Shown piece after piece: positions 18,731 through 25,733 of a DNA stretch of 32,600 nt (the stretch's first letter is position 1; every line of letters starts with the position of its first letter). This DNA is from an uncultured Butyrivibrio sp. Lineage in GTDB: Bacteria > Bacillota > Clostridia > Lachnospirales > Lachnospiraceae. Location: positions 1 through 32,600 of the forward strand of contig CAMVLM010000031.1 of NCBI GenBank assembly GCA_947168335.1, written 5' to 3'. Both the position numbers and the translations under genes were made by a program. The notes beneath the pieces were generated by a model that worked only from the letters and a program-made list of their open reading frames with translations, had not been told where the DNA came from and made no database searches.

Positions 18731-19711
18731 TCACTTCAGTTCATCTTCGGACATCACCATGATCTCGTTGTACTTCATCATGTAAATGCCTTCTTTATAA
18801 TCACCTATGTTAACAGGGTTCTCATTTCCTGCAAGGTTATTTATTATTGCTTTGGGGAAATTAACGCCGCAGGCATATGCATGAGGATACCCGCCTCCAA
18901 ATCTGGGGTTAACCTCTGACAGATACCACACATCTTTTTCTTCGTCATGGAAAAGATCAATATCTATCATTCCTCTGTATCCGACTTTTTCTGCAAATTC
19001 AACGATCTGTTTAAACAGTCTCTCATCCTTGACGGAAACTGACTTGTCTGTTTCTCCTGCGCGCATCTTGATCTTCTTTTTAAGGAAAATAGATGTGCAC
19101 TTTCCGGAAATCAGATCAACATAAACGTCCGCACCATACTCCTGTCCCTGCATGAACTCCTGAATCATGAGATCCTCGTAATCATTAAAAAGTGCATTCA
19201 GCATTATCTCTGATTTAACGGAATTGATATTGATGGATGCGCTTCCTTCCTGCGGTTTTACGAACACAGGAAAATCAATCTCACCGTTTTCTCTTGCAGC
19301 CTTAAAGCTCTCCAGTGTTGTATAACACTTAGCCGTGGGTATACCCAGCTTCTGGAGCATCTCATACATCCTGTACTTATCAAGACTTACCTCGCAAAGT
19401 TCATATGTTGAAACAAGAGGTGTAACTCCTATCTCATTAAACCTGTCTGCGTTTTTGGCGATAAGGGACAGCTCGGGATCAATAAGACTGAACACTCCGC
19501 TTATCTGCTCTTTTTTACATATATCAAGAATCACATCGATATAATCAGGTGCATCGATTCTGGGTACAATATACTGTGCATCCGCATCGTAGATTGCAGG
19601 TCCTATATTTGAGCAATCCGTCGCTATAACTCTTCCGTTTGCTCCAAGTTCTTTCTTAAAAGCCTGAACAACCTTGTTTCTGGTTCCGGCACTTAAAATA
19701 AGTATATTCAT
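18731..19711 (-). CDS. ATP-grasp ligase-like protein (CarB-type fold)
   Basis: 326 residues. An N-terminal preATP-grasp region opens with MNILILSAGTRNKVV. The ATP-grasp core shows VFVKPQEGSAS for nucleotide binding, IQEFMQGQEYGADVYVD in the middle, and LSEVNPRFGGGYPHA holding the metal-binding Glu/Asn pair. Such enzymes join a carboxylate to an amine or thiol through an acyl-phosphate. It lies 19 bp after a PLP enzyme and close to the initiating glycosyltransferase, so it may attach an amino acid to an amino or carboxyl group of a sugar. The substrate is not predictable from sequence. Stand-alone CarB-like ATP-grasp proteins are common in surface-polysaccharide clusters. Confidence 0.85.
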   Translation of the reverse strand: MNILILSAGTRNKVVQAFKKELGANGRVIATDCSNIGPAIYDADAQYIVPRIDAPDYIDVILDICKKEQISGVFSLIDPELSLIAKNADRFNEIGVTPLVSTYELCEVSLDKYRMYEMLQKLGIPTAKCYTTLESFKAARENGEIDFPVFVKPQEGSASININSVKSEIMLNALFNDYEDLMIQEFMQGQEYGADVYVDLISGKCTSIFLKKKIKMRAGETDKSVSVKDERLFKQIVEFAEKVGYRGMIDIDLFHDEEKDVWYLSEVNPRFGGGYPHAYACGVNFPKAIINNLAGNENPVNIGDYKEGIYMMKYNEIMVMSEDELK

Positions 19712-19731
19712 TACTTCGCCATCCTGTCTGA

Positions 19732-20676
19732 TTATTTCTTTATATCATCAAAATACAGAGGTGTTCCTCCTGTATGTATAAACAATATATTCTTACCGTT
19801 GATCTTATTCTCTTCTATATATTTCTTCATTCCCAGAAATGCCTTACCGGTATAGGTACTGTCCAGAGGCATTCCAAAACGTATCATGCAGTCCTTTATC
19901 ACTTCATCAATCTCGGAATTGTCCCTGCCATATCCGTCACCTGTGTATTCATCAAGAAAAACCGTCTTTTCCTGAATCACAGATTCAAGCTCTGTAATAT
20001 CGCCTTTCTCTTCTCTCAGGTATTCTCTTATACTGTTCAGGACAACATCTCTGCCTCTGGGATTTTTTCTGGCAATGCTTATCCCCGTTATCTTTTCATC
20101 AGTTCCGTGAAGAATCTGTCCGCAGACAAGTCCTGCATGAGTTGTTCCTGTTCCTGAAGCAAAAAAGATATAATCGAACTTTATGTTTGTATTTTTCTGA
20201 TACTCCAGTATCTCCTCATAGCAGTTCACATAGGCTCTTGTTCCTATGTTGCCATGACCGCCTCCTGTGATAAAGTACGGATTTTTGCCGTCTTTTCCAA
20301 GCTCGTCCAGCTTCTCATCAATGGTTCTGCTGACCTGATCCACAGGAACGGTTATGATCTTTGCACCGAACATATCCATCATGATGCTGTTATATGTAAC
20401 ATCACTTACTTCCTCAGGACCTATGATAAGGCAGGGAATATTCCTTGCTGCAGCCATATTTGCGACAACCCTGCAATGATTGGAATGGCTGCTTCCATAT
20501 GTCACAACATAGTCGTAAACGCCTCTGTCGATTTCCTCAAAAAACAATATGGCTTTTCTTGCTTTATTTCCGCCAAAGCTGTAGGGAATCATATCCTCTC
20601 TTTTTACATAGAGAGCATTAGGCTCATCACAAAGCTTTACGATCGGCGTCGGATAAAAACCTGTATCCATACTCAT
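19732..20676 (-). CDS. PLP-dependent enzyme of the ACC deaminase / D-cysteine desulfhydrase group
   Basis: 314 residues, fold type II (tryptophan synthase beta-like). FGGNKARK carries the PLP-binding lysine (Lys38), YGSSHSNHCR is the substrate-carboxylate loop, and ASGTGTTHAGL is the phosphate-binding Gly/Thr loop. The family includes ACC deaminase, D-cysteine desulfhydrase and D-serine-type lyases, plus many uncharacterised members. The ATG at 20676 follows the phosphoglycosyl transferase stop codon without a gap, with GGAGG inside that gene. Its place between the initiating transferase and an ATP-grasp ligase suggests it supplies or modifies an amino acid for glycan decoration. Deaminase activity in the strict sense is unproven. 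Confidence 0.85.
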   Translation of the reverse strand: MSMDTGFYPTPIVKLCDEPNALYVKREDMIPYSFGGNKARKAILFFEEIDRGVYDYVVTYGSSHSNHCRVVANMAAARNIPCLIIGPEEVSDVTYNSIMMDMFGAKIITVPVDQVSRTIDEKLDELGKDGKNPYFITGGGHGNIGTRAYVNCYEEILEYQKNTNIKFDYIFFASGTGTTHAGLVCGQILHGTDEKITGISIARKNPRGRDVVLNSIREYLREEKGDITELESVIQEKTVFLDEYTGDGYGRDNSEIDEVIKDCMIRFGMPLDSTYTGKAFLGMKKYIEENKINGKNILFIHTGGTPLYFDDIKK

Positions 20677-21321
20677 TTATGATTTTGCCTCCATCTGCTT
20701 TTTCCTGTATTCGTCAAAGTCTTCAAGGGCATTTAAAACAACACCGTCATGAGAAAGCACGGTTTTTACTGTATCTATGATAACCTTCACATCTGTAACA
20801 AAGGTTAAGTGTTCCACATAATAAATGTCATATTCGAATTTCTTTTCCCAGGAAATTGCGTTTCTACCGTGAGCCTGTGCGTATCCCGTAAGTCCGGGTC
20901 TGACACTGTGGCGGAGTTTTTCTCTGTCATTATAGTAGGGCAAATACTTAACAAGAAGAGGTCTGGGGCCCACAATGGACATATCACCCTTCAGGATGCA
21001 GAAAAGTTCAGGAATTTCGTCGAGACTGGTCTTTCTCAAAAAGCTTCCGAACTTTGTAAGTCTGACTTCATCCGGGAGAAGATTTCCGTTTTCATCCCTC
21101 TCATCCGTCATGGTTCTGAACTTATACATATTGAAGATTTTTTCATCTTTTCCGGGTCGGGGCTGCTTGAACAGTACCGGACTTCCGAGCTTCACCCTTA
21201 CCAGAACGGCCACTATTATATAGAGCCAGCAAAAACAGATAAGTATCACCAGCGAAATCAGAATATCAATTATCCTCTTAATAAAAAGGGCGTAAATTCC
21301 CTGCTTTTTCTTGTTTCCCAT
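20677..21321 (-). CDS. initiating phosphoglycosyl transferase (PglC-like, monotopic)
   Basis: 214 residues, the length of the minimal PglC-type enzymes rather than the long WbaP/WcaJ forms. One N-terminal membrane-inserted helix (about residues 17-41, IDILISLVILICFCWLYIIV) is followed by FKQPRPGKDEKIFNMYKFRT, the catalytic Asp-Glu dyad in SLDEIPEL (Asp101-Glu102), DMSIVGPRPLL and RPGLTGYAQ. It transfers a sugar-1-phosphate from a UDP-sugar to undecaprenyl phosphate, starting the repeat unit. It is the first gene of the leftward operon; AGAGG lies five bases before the ATG, and a promoter lies about 40 bp upstream. The sugar is probably an N-acetylated or diacetamido hexose, by analogy with PglC. 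Confidence 0.94.
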   Translation of the reverse strand: MGNKKKQGIYALFIKRIIDILISLVILICFCWLYIIVAVLVRVKLGSPVLFKQPRPGKDEKIFNMYKFRTMTDERDENGNLLPDEVRLTKFGSFLRKTSLDEIPELFCILKGDMSIVGPRPLLVKYLPYYNDREKLRHSVRPGLTGYAQAHGRNAISWEKKFEYDIYYVEHLTFVTDVKVIIDTVKTVLSHDGVVLNALEDFDEYRKKQMEAKS

Positions 21322-21357
21322 CAGGTCCTCTTTTAATAATCAGTATTATTCTAGTGT

Positions 21358-21388
21358 ATTATAATACATTCTTGAGCAAAAAGTTCAA
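21358..21388 (-). promoter_or_regulatory. probable promoter of the polysaccharide operon
   Basis: The minus strand has a perfect -10 hexamer TATAAT at 21358-21363. The best -35 is TTGAAC at 21383-21388 with a long 19-bp spacer (GAACTT at 17 bp is poorer). This would give a leader of about 30 bases before the first operon gene. The suboptimal spacing suggests activation or repression control. Confidence 0.55.
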
Positions 21389-21396
21389 GAATGTAT
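21364..21396. promoter_or_regulatory. 12-bp inverted repeat overlapping the operon promoter (operator candidate)
   Basis: ATACATTCTTGA and TCAAGAATGTAT are perfect inverted arms separated by 9 bases (GCAAAAAGT). The repeat begins directly next to the -10 hexamer and covers the -35 region of the leftward promoter, while lying upstream of the YitT gene on the other side. It is in the right place to bind a dimeric regulator controlling one or both directions. No U tract follows in either direction, so it is not a good terminator. Confidence 0.55.
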
Positions 21397-21417
21397 CAGC
21401 CAAGATGTCTGTGACTC

Positions 21418-21446
21418 TTTAATACAAACCTTAAATATGCTATATT
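21418..21446 (+). promoter_or_regulatory. possible promoter of the YitT gene
   Basis: TATATT at 21441-21446 could be a -10 element, with TTTAAT at 21418-21423 as a poor -35 at 17-bp spacing. GGAG (21474-21477) is the ribosome binding site. A perfect 12-bp palindrome AGATAGCTATCT (21476-21487) fills the space between it and the ATG. Confidence 0.3.
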
Positions 21447-21488
21447 ACTGTACAGAAATACATTTCTTGATATGGAGATAGCTATCTT

Positions 21489-22349
21489 ATGCGACTTGAT
21501 CCCAAAAGAGGGTTACTTAGACTTACAGTTGTTCTTACAGCTGCTTTTTTAATGTCTTTAAATATTCAGACATTTGTAAACACAGGTGGACTTATACCCG
21601 GAGGTGTAATGGGTGCAACCATCATTTTACAGCGTATTTCTCTGAAATTTCTGGGCATAACAATTCCCTACACACCTATTAATATCATATTGAACGCAAT
21701 CCCGGTTTATATTGGTTTTCGTTATATAGGCAAGAAATTCACGTTTTATTCCATGATAATGGTTCTGGCCAACGGTTTTTTCGTCGACCTCATACCCATG
21801 CATGTAATTACACACGATTTCCTGCTCATTGCTGTTTTTGGCGGAATTCTGAACGGAATAGCCATCAGCCTGTGTCTTATGGTTGATGCCACCAGTGGCG
21901 GAACAGATTTCATTTCCATCTTCTTATCACAAAGAAAAGGAATAGATGCCTTCCCCATCATTCTTCTCGGAAACTCAATAATGCTCATCATTGCCGGTTT
22001 CCTTTTCGGATGGGACAAAGCTCTCTATTCCATGATTTTCCAGTATGTAACAACTCAGGTACTGCACCTTATGTACAGAACCTATCAGCAGCAGACACTG
22101 TTTATCATCACCGACAAGCCCGCCGAGATATGTGATCTTATCTACCGCATATCCAATCACGGTGCAACCCTTATGCATGGTGAAGGTTCATTCGAACACC
22201 ACAACAGACTCGTAGTCTACTCCGTTGTCAGTGCGGCCGATACACGTAAACTTATCCCCGCAATCGAAGAAGTAGACCCCGATGCTTTCATAAACTCCAT
22301 GCGCACAGACGAAGTAAAAGGTAACTTCTACCTGCGTCCCCGTGACTGA
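21489..22349 (+). CDS. YitT family membrane protein (DUF2179)
   Basis: 286 residues and the only plus-strand gene seen. The first ~190 residues hold about five or six membrane helices with the family motif NTGGLIPGGVMGATIILQR and later DATSGGTDFISIFLS. The C-terminal ~90 residues (from LFIITDKPAEICDLIYR) form the soluble DUF2179 domain. YitT proteins are widespread in Firmicutes but their function is not established; a transport role is often assumed. It is transcribed divergently from the polysaccharide operon and convergently with the MATE gene, with a 77-bp gap downstream that shows no clear terminator. Confidence 0.9.
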   Translation: MRLDPKRGLLRLTVVLTAAFLMSLNIQTFVNTGGLIPGGVMGATIILQRISLKFLGITIPYTPINIILNAIPVYIGFRYIGKKFTFYSMIMVLANGFFVDLIPMHVITHDFLLIAVFGGILNGIAISLCLMVDATSGGTDFISIFLSQRKGIDAFPIILLGNSIMLIIAGFLFGWDKALYSMIFQYVTTQVLHLMYRTYQQQTLFIITDKPAEICDLIYRISNHGATLMHGEGSFEHHNRLVVYSVVSAADTRKLIPAIEEVDPDAFINSMRTDEVKGNFYLRPRD

Positions 22350-22426
22350 TCAGACCTTTTTGTTTGAAACTGACTTTGGTTCTGCTTTTGTACAGCGACG
22401 CCATAAACATGAAACGGGAAGATTCC

Positions 22427-23785
22427 TTAAACCTGCTCTCGGGTGAGGTCTTTAACCCATTTGTATTTTCTGAAGTGATGCATTACCCACGGTATTTTGC
22501 CGACTTCGTCAAGGCATGTGCAGGCATATACTGCAACTACCGGCCAGTGGAAGACGAAGGCTCCAAGGAATGCTGTGGGGATTGCGAGGCACCACATGCA
22601 TACGGCAAGGCTGTAGACATCAAATAATGTGTCTCCGCCTGCACCGAATATACCATTGATAATAATTGTATTTACACATCTTCCAATCATGTAGATGGCC
22701 ATTACAACCATCATTCCGGTGAGATAATTTCTGGCCTGATCTGTAAGAAGCATGAATCTCACAACAGGTACTGTTACAAGAAGTACCAGCGCTGTACTCA
22801 AAAAGCCTATTACAAAGGAAATCTTTGCAAGTCGTATTCCGTATTCTTTTCCCTTATCAAGTTTACCGGCACCAAGCTCGTTGCCGACCATAATTCCACC
22901 GGCACTGCTGATACCGTTACACATACAGCAGAACAGATCTCTGACAACCGCAGAAACAGAATTAGCTGCAGCAGCATCGCTTCCAAGATGTCCCATTATG
23001 GCCGTATATGATGTAAAGCCTACTCCCCAAAAAAGTCCGCCTCCAAGAAGAGGAAGCGCCACCTTGATGAAGTCCTTCTGAAGATCAGGAAAGATTCTCA
23101 GCAGATATCCAAATTTGGGTCTGAGGAATCCCTTCTGGTAAGATGAACCCACAGCCCAGATAATTTCTATTATTCTTGCAATAAGTGTTGCAAGTGCGGC
23201 TCCGTTTGCTCCCATTGCCGGAACGCCAAACAGACCGAATATAAATACCGAATTAAGAATTATGTTGATAACAACTGCACCGGTACTTATAAGTGCACTT
23301 CTGAAAACGTGATCCGTGACCTTCATTATGGTCAGGTAACACTCCGCAATTCCTGTAAGGAAATATGACCATCCCGCTATTCTAAGATATGATGCTCCGA
23401 TTCTGATAAGTTCGGGATCGCTTGCAAAAATCTTCATCAATATTTCCGGAATGAACAGACATGCCAGAGCAAACACTATGGATACAAGGCCCACAACCCT
23501 TATCATCATTGCAAAAATCTTGTTGATGGTATCCTTATCATTTTTTCCGTAATACTGTGCGCCAAGTATTGATCCTGCTGCCGTAGCAGCAGTCAGAACC
23601 ATGTTCTGTATAAACTGGATCTGTGTCGCAAGTGAAACCGCTGCCATCTGATTCTGCTCAATCCTTCCAAGCATTACTGCATCTGCAGCAGCTACTGCAG
23701 CCAGCATCAGGCTCTGAAAGGCAATAGGCAATGTCAGACGTATCAGTTTGTCATAAAATTCCTTGTCCTTGAATAACTTTCCCAT
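22427..23785 (-). CDS. MATE family efflux transporter
   Basis: 452 residues, about 12 membrane helices, the usual MATE length. The first half opens with LIRLTLPIAFQSLMLAAVAA and contains GAQYYGKNDKDTINKI; the second half repeats the pattern with VGNELGAGKLDKGKEYG, as expected for the two-bundle MATE fold. It would export cationic drugs or metabolites in exchange for Na+ or H+. It is a NorM/DinF-type protein rather than a Wzx flippase, which belongs to the same superfamily but looks different. The start ATG at 23785 has GGGGTG four bases upstream. It lies directly downstream of a strong terminator, so it needs its own promoter or read-through. Confidence 0.92.
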   Translation of the reverse strand: MGKLFKDKEFYDKLIRLTLPIAFQSLMLAAVAAADAVMLGRIEQNQMAAVSLATQIQFIQNMVLTAATAAGSILGAQYYGKNDKDTINKIFAMMIRVVGLVSIVFALACLFIPEILMKIFASDPELIRIGASYLRIAGWSYFLTGIAECYLTIMKVTDHVFRSALISTGAVVINIILNSVFIFGLFGVPAMGANGAALATLIARIIEIIWAVGSSYQKGFLRPKFGYLLRIFPDLQKDFIKVALPLLGGGLFWGVGFTSYTAIMGHLGSDAAAANSVSAVVRDLFCCMCNGISSAGGIMVGNELGAGKLDKGKEYGIRLAKISFVIGFLSTALVLLVTVPVVRFMLLTDQARNYLTGMMVVMAIYMIGRCVNTIIINGIFGAGGDTLFDVYSLAVCMWCLAIPTAFLGAFVFHWPVVAVYACTCLDEVGKIPWVMHHFRKYKWVKDLTREQV

Positions 23786-23812
23786 ACATTTTCACCCCAA
23801 AGTTTTTAATAT

Positions 23813-23849
23813 AAAAAAATGCAGCCCGGCAGTTATCCACTGGGCTGCA
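23813..23849 (-). terminator. intrinsic terminator of the SulP gene
   Basis: On the minus strand, TGCAGCCC and GGGCTGCA form an 8-bp GC-rich stem, followed at once by seven T (23813-23819). It lies about 47 bp after the SulP stop codon. Confidence 0.88.
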
Positions 23850-23895
23850 GCACATACATATTATCTCAATAAATAAGTATTTTCGCAATCAATTA

Positions 23896-25557
23896 TTATT
23901 TTGAAACGGACTCTGAAGCAAGCTTTAATGCATCATCAATATGAGCACAGAAGTTCTCAGCGCCAACCTTTTCGATAAAGCCATCCTTCTCCATAGTGCG
24001 GCGTGGCTGCTCATTAACATGAGAGAAAATAAGACGAACACCCTTCTTTTTGCAATCCTCATAGAGCATCTCCAGAGATCTCATGGCTGTAGCATCAAGT
24101 GCAGGAACGCTTCTCATCCTGATAACCATGCACTTTGTAAATTCCTTTGTTGTAATGCCTGCAAGTGCATCCGCATCACCAAAGAACATGGGGCCGCTGA
24201 TCTCATATACACGTACATGCTTGGGAATCACCCTTAAATCAATGCTGTCAGGATCATCAACCTGGTCATCCGGGTCAACATATGTCCAGCCCCTAACTGA
24301 GGATTCATCACTCATTCTCTTCATGAAGAGGAGACATGCTGCGATCATTCCAACTTCAATTGCAACTACAAGGTCAAATACTACTGTGAGAATGAATGTT
24401 GCAACAAGTACAAAAATGTCACTTTTAGGCGCTGTTTTGCACAGATGTACAAAAGGTCTCCACTGGCACATATTATATGCAACCTGGAAAAGAATTGCCG
24501 CGATAGTAGGCATGGGTATAAGTGCTGCATAAGGCATAAGCACTACAAGCACAAGAAGAAGTACTATTGAATGAACAATACCTGCGATAGGTGTCCTTCC
24601 TCCGTTTTTGATGTTTGCTGCTGTTCTTGCAATGGCTCCGGTTGCAGGTATTCCGCCAAAAAGAACAGATCCGATATTACCGGCACCCTGCGCAATAAGC
24701 TCCATGTTTGATCTGTGATGTGATCCGATCATACCATCAGCTACAACAGCTGAGAGAAGTGACTCAATAGCTGCAAGAATGGCAATTGTAAATCCGTTTG
24801 AGAATGATCCTCTCACAAGCTCCCATGAAAGATTTGGTGCATGGAACTTAGGGAGTCCGCCATTAATCTGATAAAGATCACCAATTGTATTTACCTTAAG
24901 GCCAAGCCCCTTTACCATGGCAATTCCCACGAATACTGCAATAAGTGAAGCAGGAATCTTCTCAAAAAACTTAGGCCATATTATAAGAACTGCAAGGCAG
25001 ACAACTCCGACAATTATTGCCTGGACATTTACAGTGCTGATATTGGCAATTATTGCCTGAACCTTTTCAACTGTCTCAATTGTTACCGTTCCCTTGGGAT
25101 AAGTAAGTCCCATGAAATCCTTAATCTGACCAATCAGAATTGTAACAGCAATACCTGCTGTAAATCCTGTTGTTATGGTATAAGGAATGAATTTAATAAG
25201 ACTTCCAAGCTTAAGTAATCCCATAAGGATCAGAAGTATGCCGGCGATGATGGTAGCCATCATAAGTCCGTCCATTCCATCCTTTGCAACAATTCCGGCA
25301 ACGATTGTGGCAAATGCCGCTGTCGGACCTGCAATCTGAACTCTGCTTCCGCCGAGGAATGAAATGATAAATCCTGCAACGATTGCTGTGTAAAGACCTT
25401 CCTCCGGACCTACGCCTGACGCAAGCGCCAATGCAATTGAAAGTGGAAGTGCGATGATCGCAACAATGATTCCCGAGATAACATCGGTGGTGAACTGCTT
25501 AGCCGTGTACTTCTTTATCACGGAAAACAGCATGGGTTTTAGCTTTTCCTGCTTCAT
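23896..25557 (-). CDS. SulP family inorganic anion transporter with STAS domain
   Basis: 553 residues from the ATG at 25557, which has AGGAGG six bases upstream; the open frame extends 15 codons further but without support. The SLC26/SulP membrane domain (about residues 20-400) opens with DVISGIIVAIIALPLSIALA and has the signature RVQIAGPTAAFATIVAGI. The C-terminal STAS domain (about residues 430-553) includes YEISGPMFFGDAD and RMRSVPALDATAMRSLEML. Members carry sulfate, bicarbonate or other anions; the substrate is not clear here. It is a single-gene unit: a terminator lies upstream (25686-25725) and another downstream (23813-23849). Confidence 0.93.
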   Translation of the reverse strand: MKQEKLKPMLFSVIKKYTAKQFTTDVISGIIVAIIALPLSIALALASGVGPEEGLYTAIVAGFIISFLGGSRVQIAGPTAAFATIVAGIVAKDGMDGLMMATIIAGILLILMGLLKLGSLIKFIPYTITTGFTAGIAVTILIGQIKDFMGLTYPKGTVTIETVEKVQAIIANISTVNVQAIIVGVVCLAVLIIWPKFFEKIPASLIAVFVGIAMVKGLGLKVNTIGDLYQINGGLPKFHAPNLSWELVRGSFSNGFTIAILAAIESLLSAVVADGMIGSHHRSNMELIAQGAGNIGSVLFGGIPATGAIARTAANIKNGGRTPIAGIVHSIVLLLVLVVLMPYAALIPMPTIAAILFQVAYNMCQWRPFVHLCKTAPKSDIFVLVATFILTVVFDLVVAIEVGMIAACLLFMKRMSDESSVRGWTYVDPDDQVDDPDSIDLRVIPKHVRVYEISGPMFFGDADALAGITTKEFTKCMVIRMRSVPALDATAMRSLEMLYEDCKKKGVRLIFSHVNEQPRRTMEKDGFIEKVGAENFCAHIDDALKLASESVSK

Positions 25558-25626
25558 AATCTCCTCCTGAAAAACCGCTAAAAAAATATATGGAAAATTC
25601 AAGTAAATGATTTTTTGCCAAAAAAT

Positions 25627-25654
25627 ACTTTAACACAAAAAATTACGACTTCAA
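25627..25654 (-). promoter_or_regulatory. possible SulP promoter
   Basis: TTGAAG (25649-25654) and TAAAGT (25627-25632) with a 16-bp spacer form a plausible but imperfect promoter on the minus strand. A small AT-rich dyad, ATTTTTT-GCC-AAAAAAT (25610-25626), lies directly downstream. Confidence 0.3.
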
Positions 25655-25685
25655 GTAGTTATTTTTTTCATGCCATATTTCTGCA

Positions 25686-25725
25686 AATAAAAACGAGGGT
25701 ACCGCCGAATTATGCGATACCCTCG
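25686..25725 (-). terminator. intrinsic terminator of the repeat-protein gene
   Basis: Eight bases after the stop codon the minus strand has CGAGGGTA and TACCCTCG as perfect 8-bp arms around a 16-base loop, followed by TTTTTATTTG. It is a clear terminator closing the permease-kinase/repeat-protein unit. Confidence 0.88.
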
Positions 25726-25733
25726 ACAAAATT

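Noticed and set aside
21364..21396. Inverted repeat as a transcription terminator
   Set aside because: The stem is AT-rich, no U tract follows in either direction, and it sits between divergent genes on top of a TATAAT.
22427..23785. MATE protein as the Wzx flippase of the glycan operon
   Set aside because: Its motifs are those of NorM/DinF-type drug exporters, it lies outside the operon behind another promoter, and the PglK-like ABC protein fits the flippase role better.
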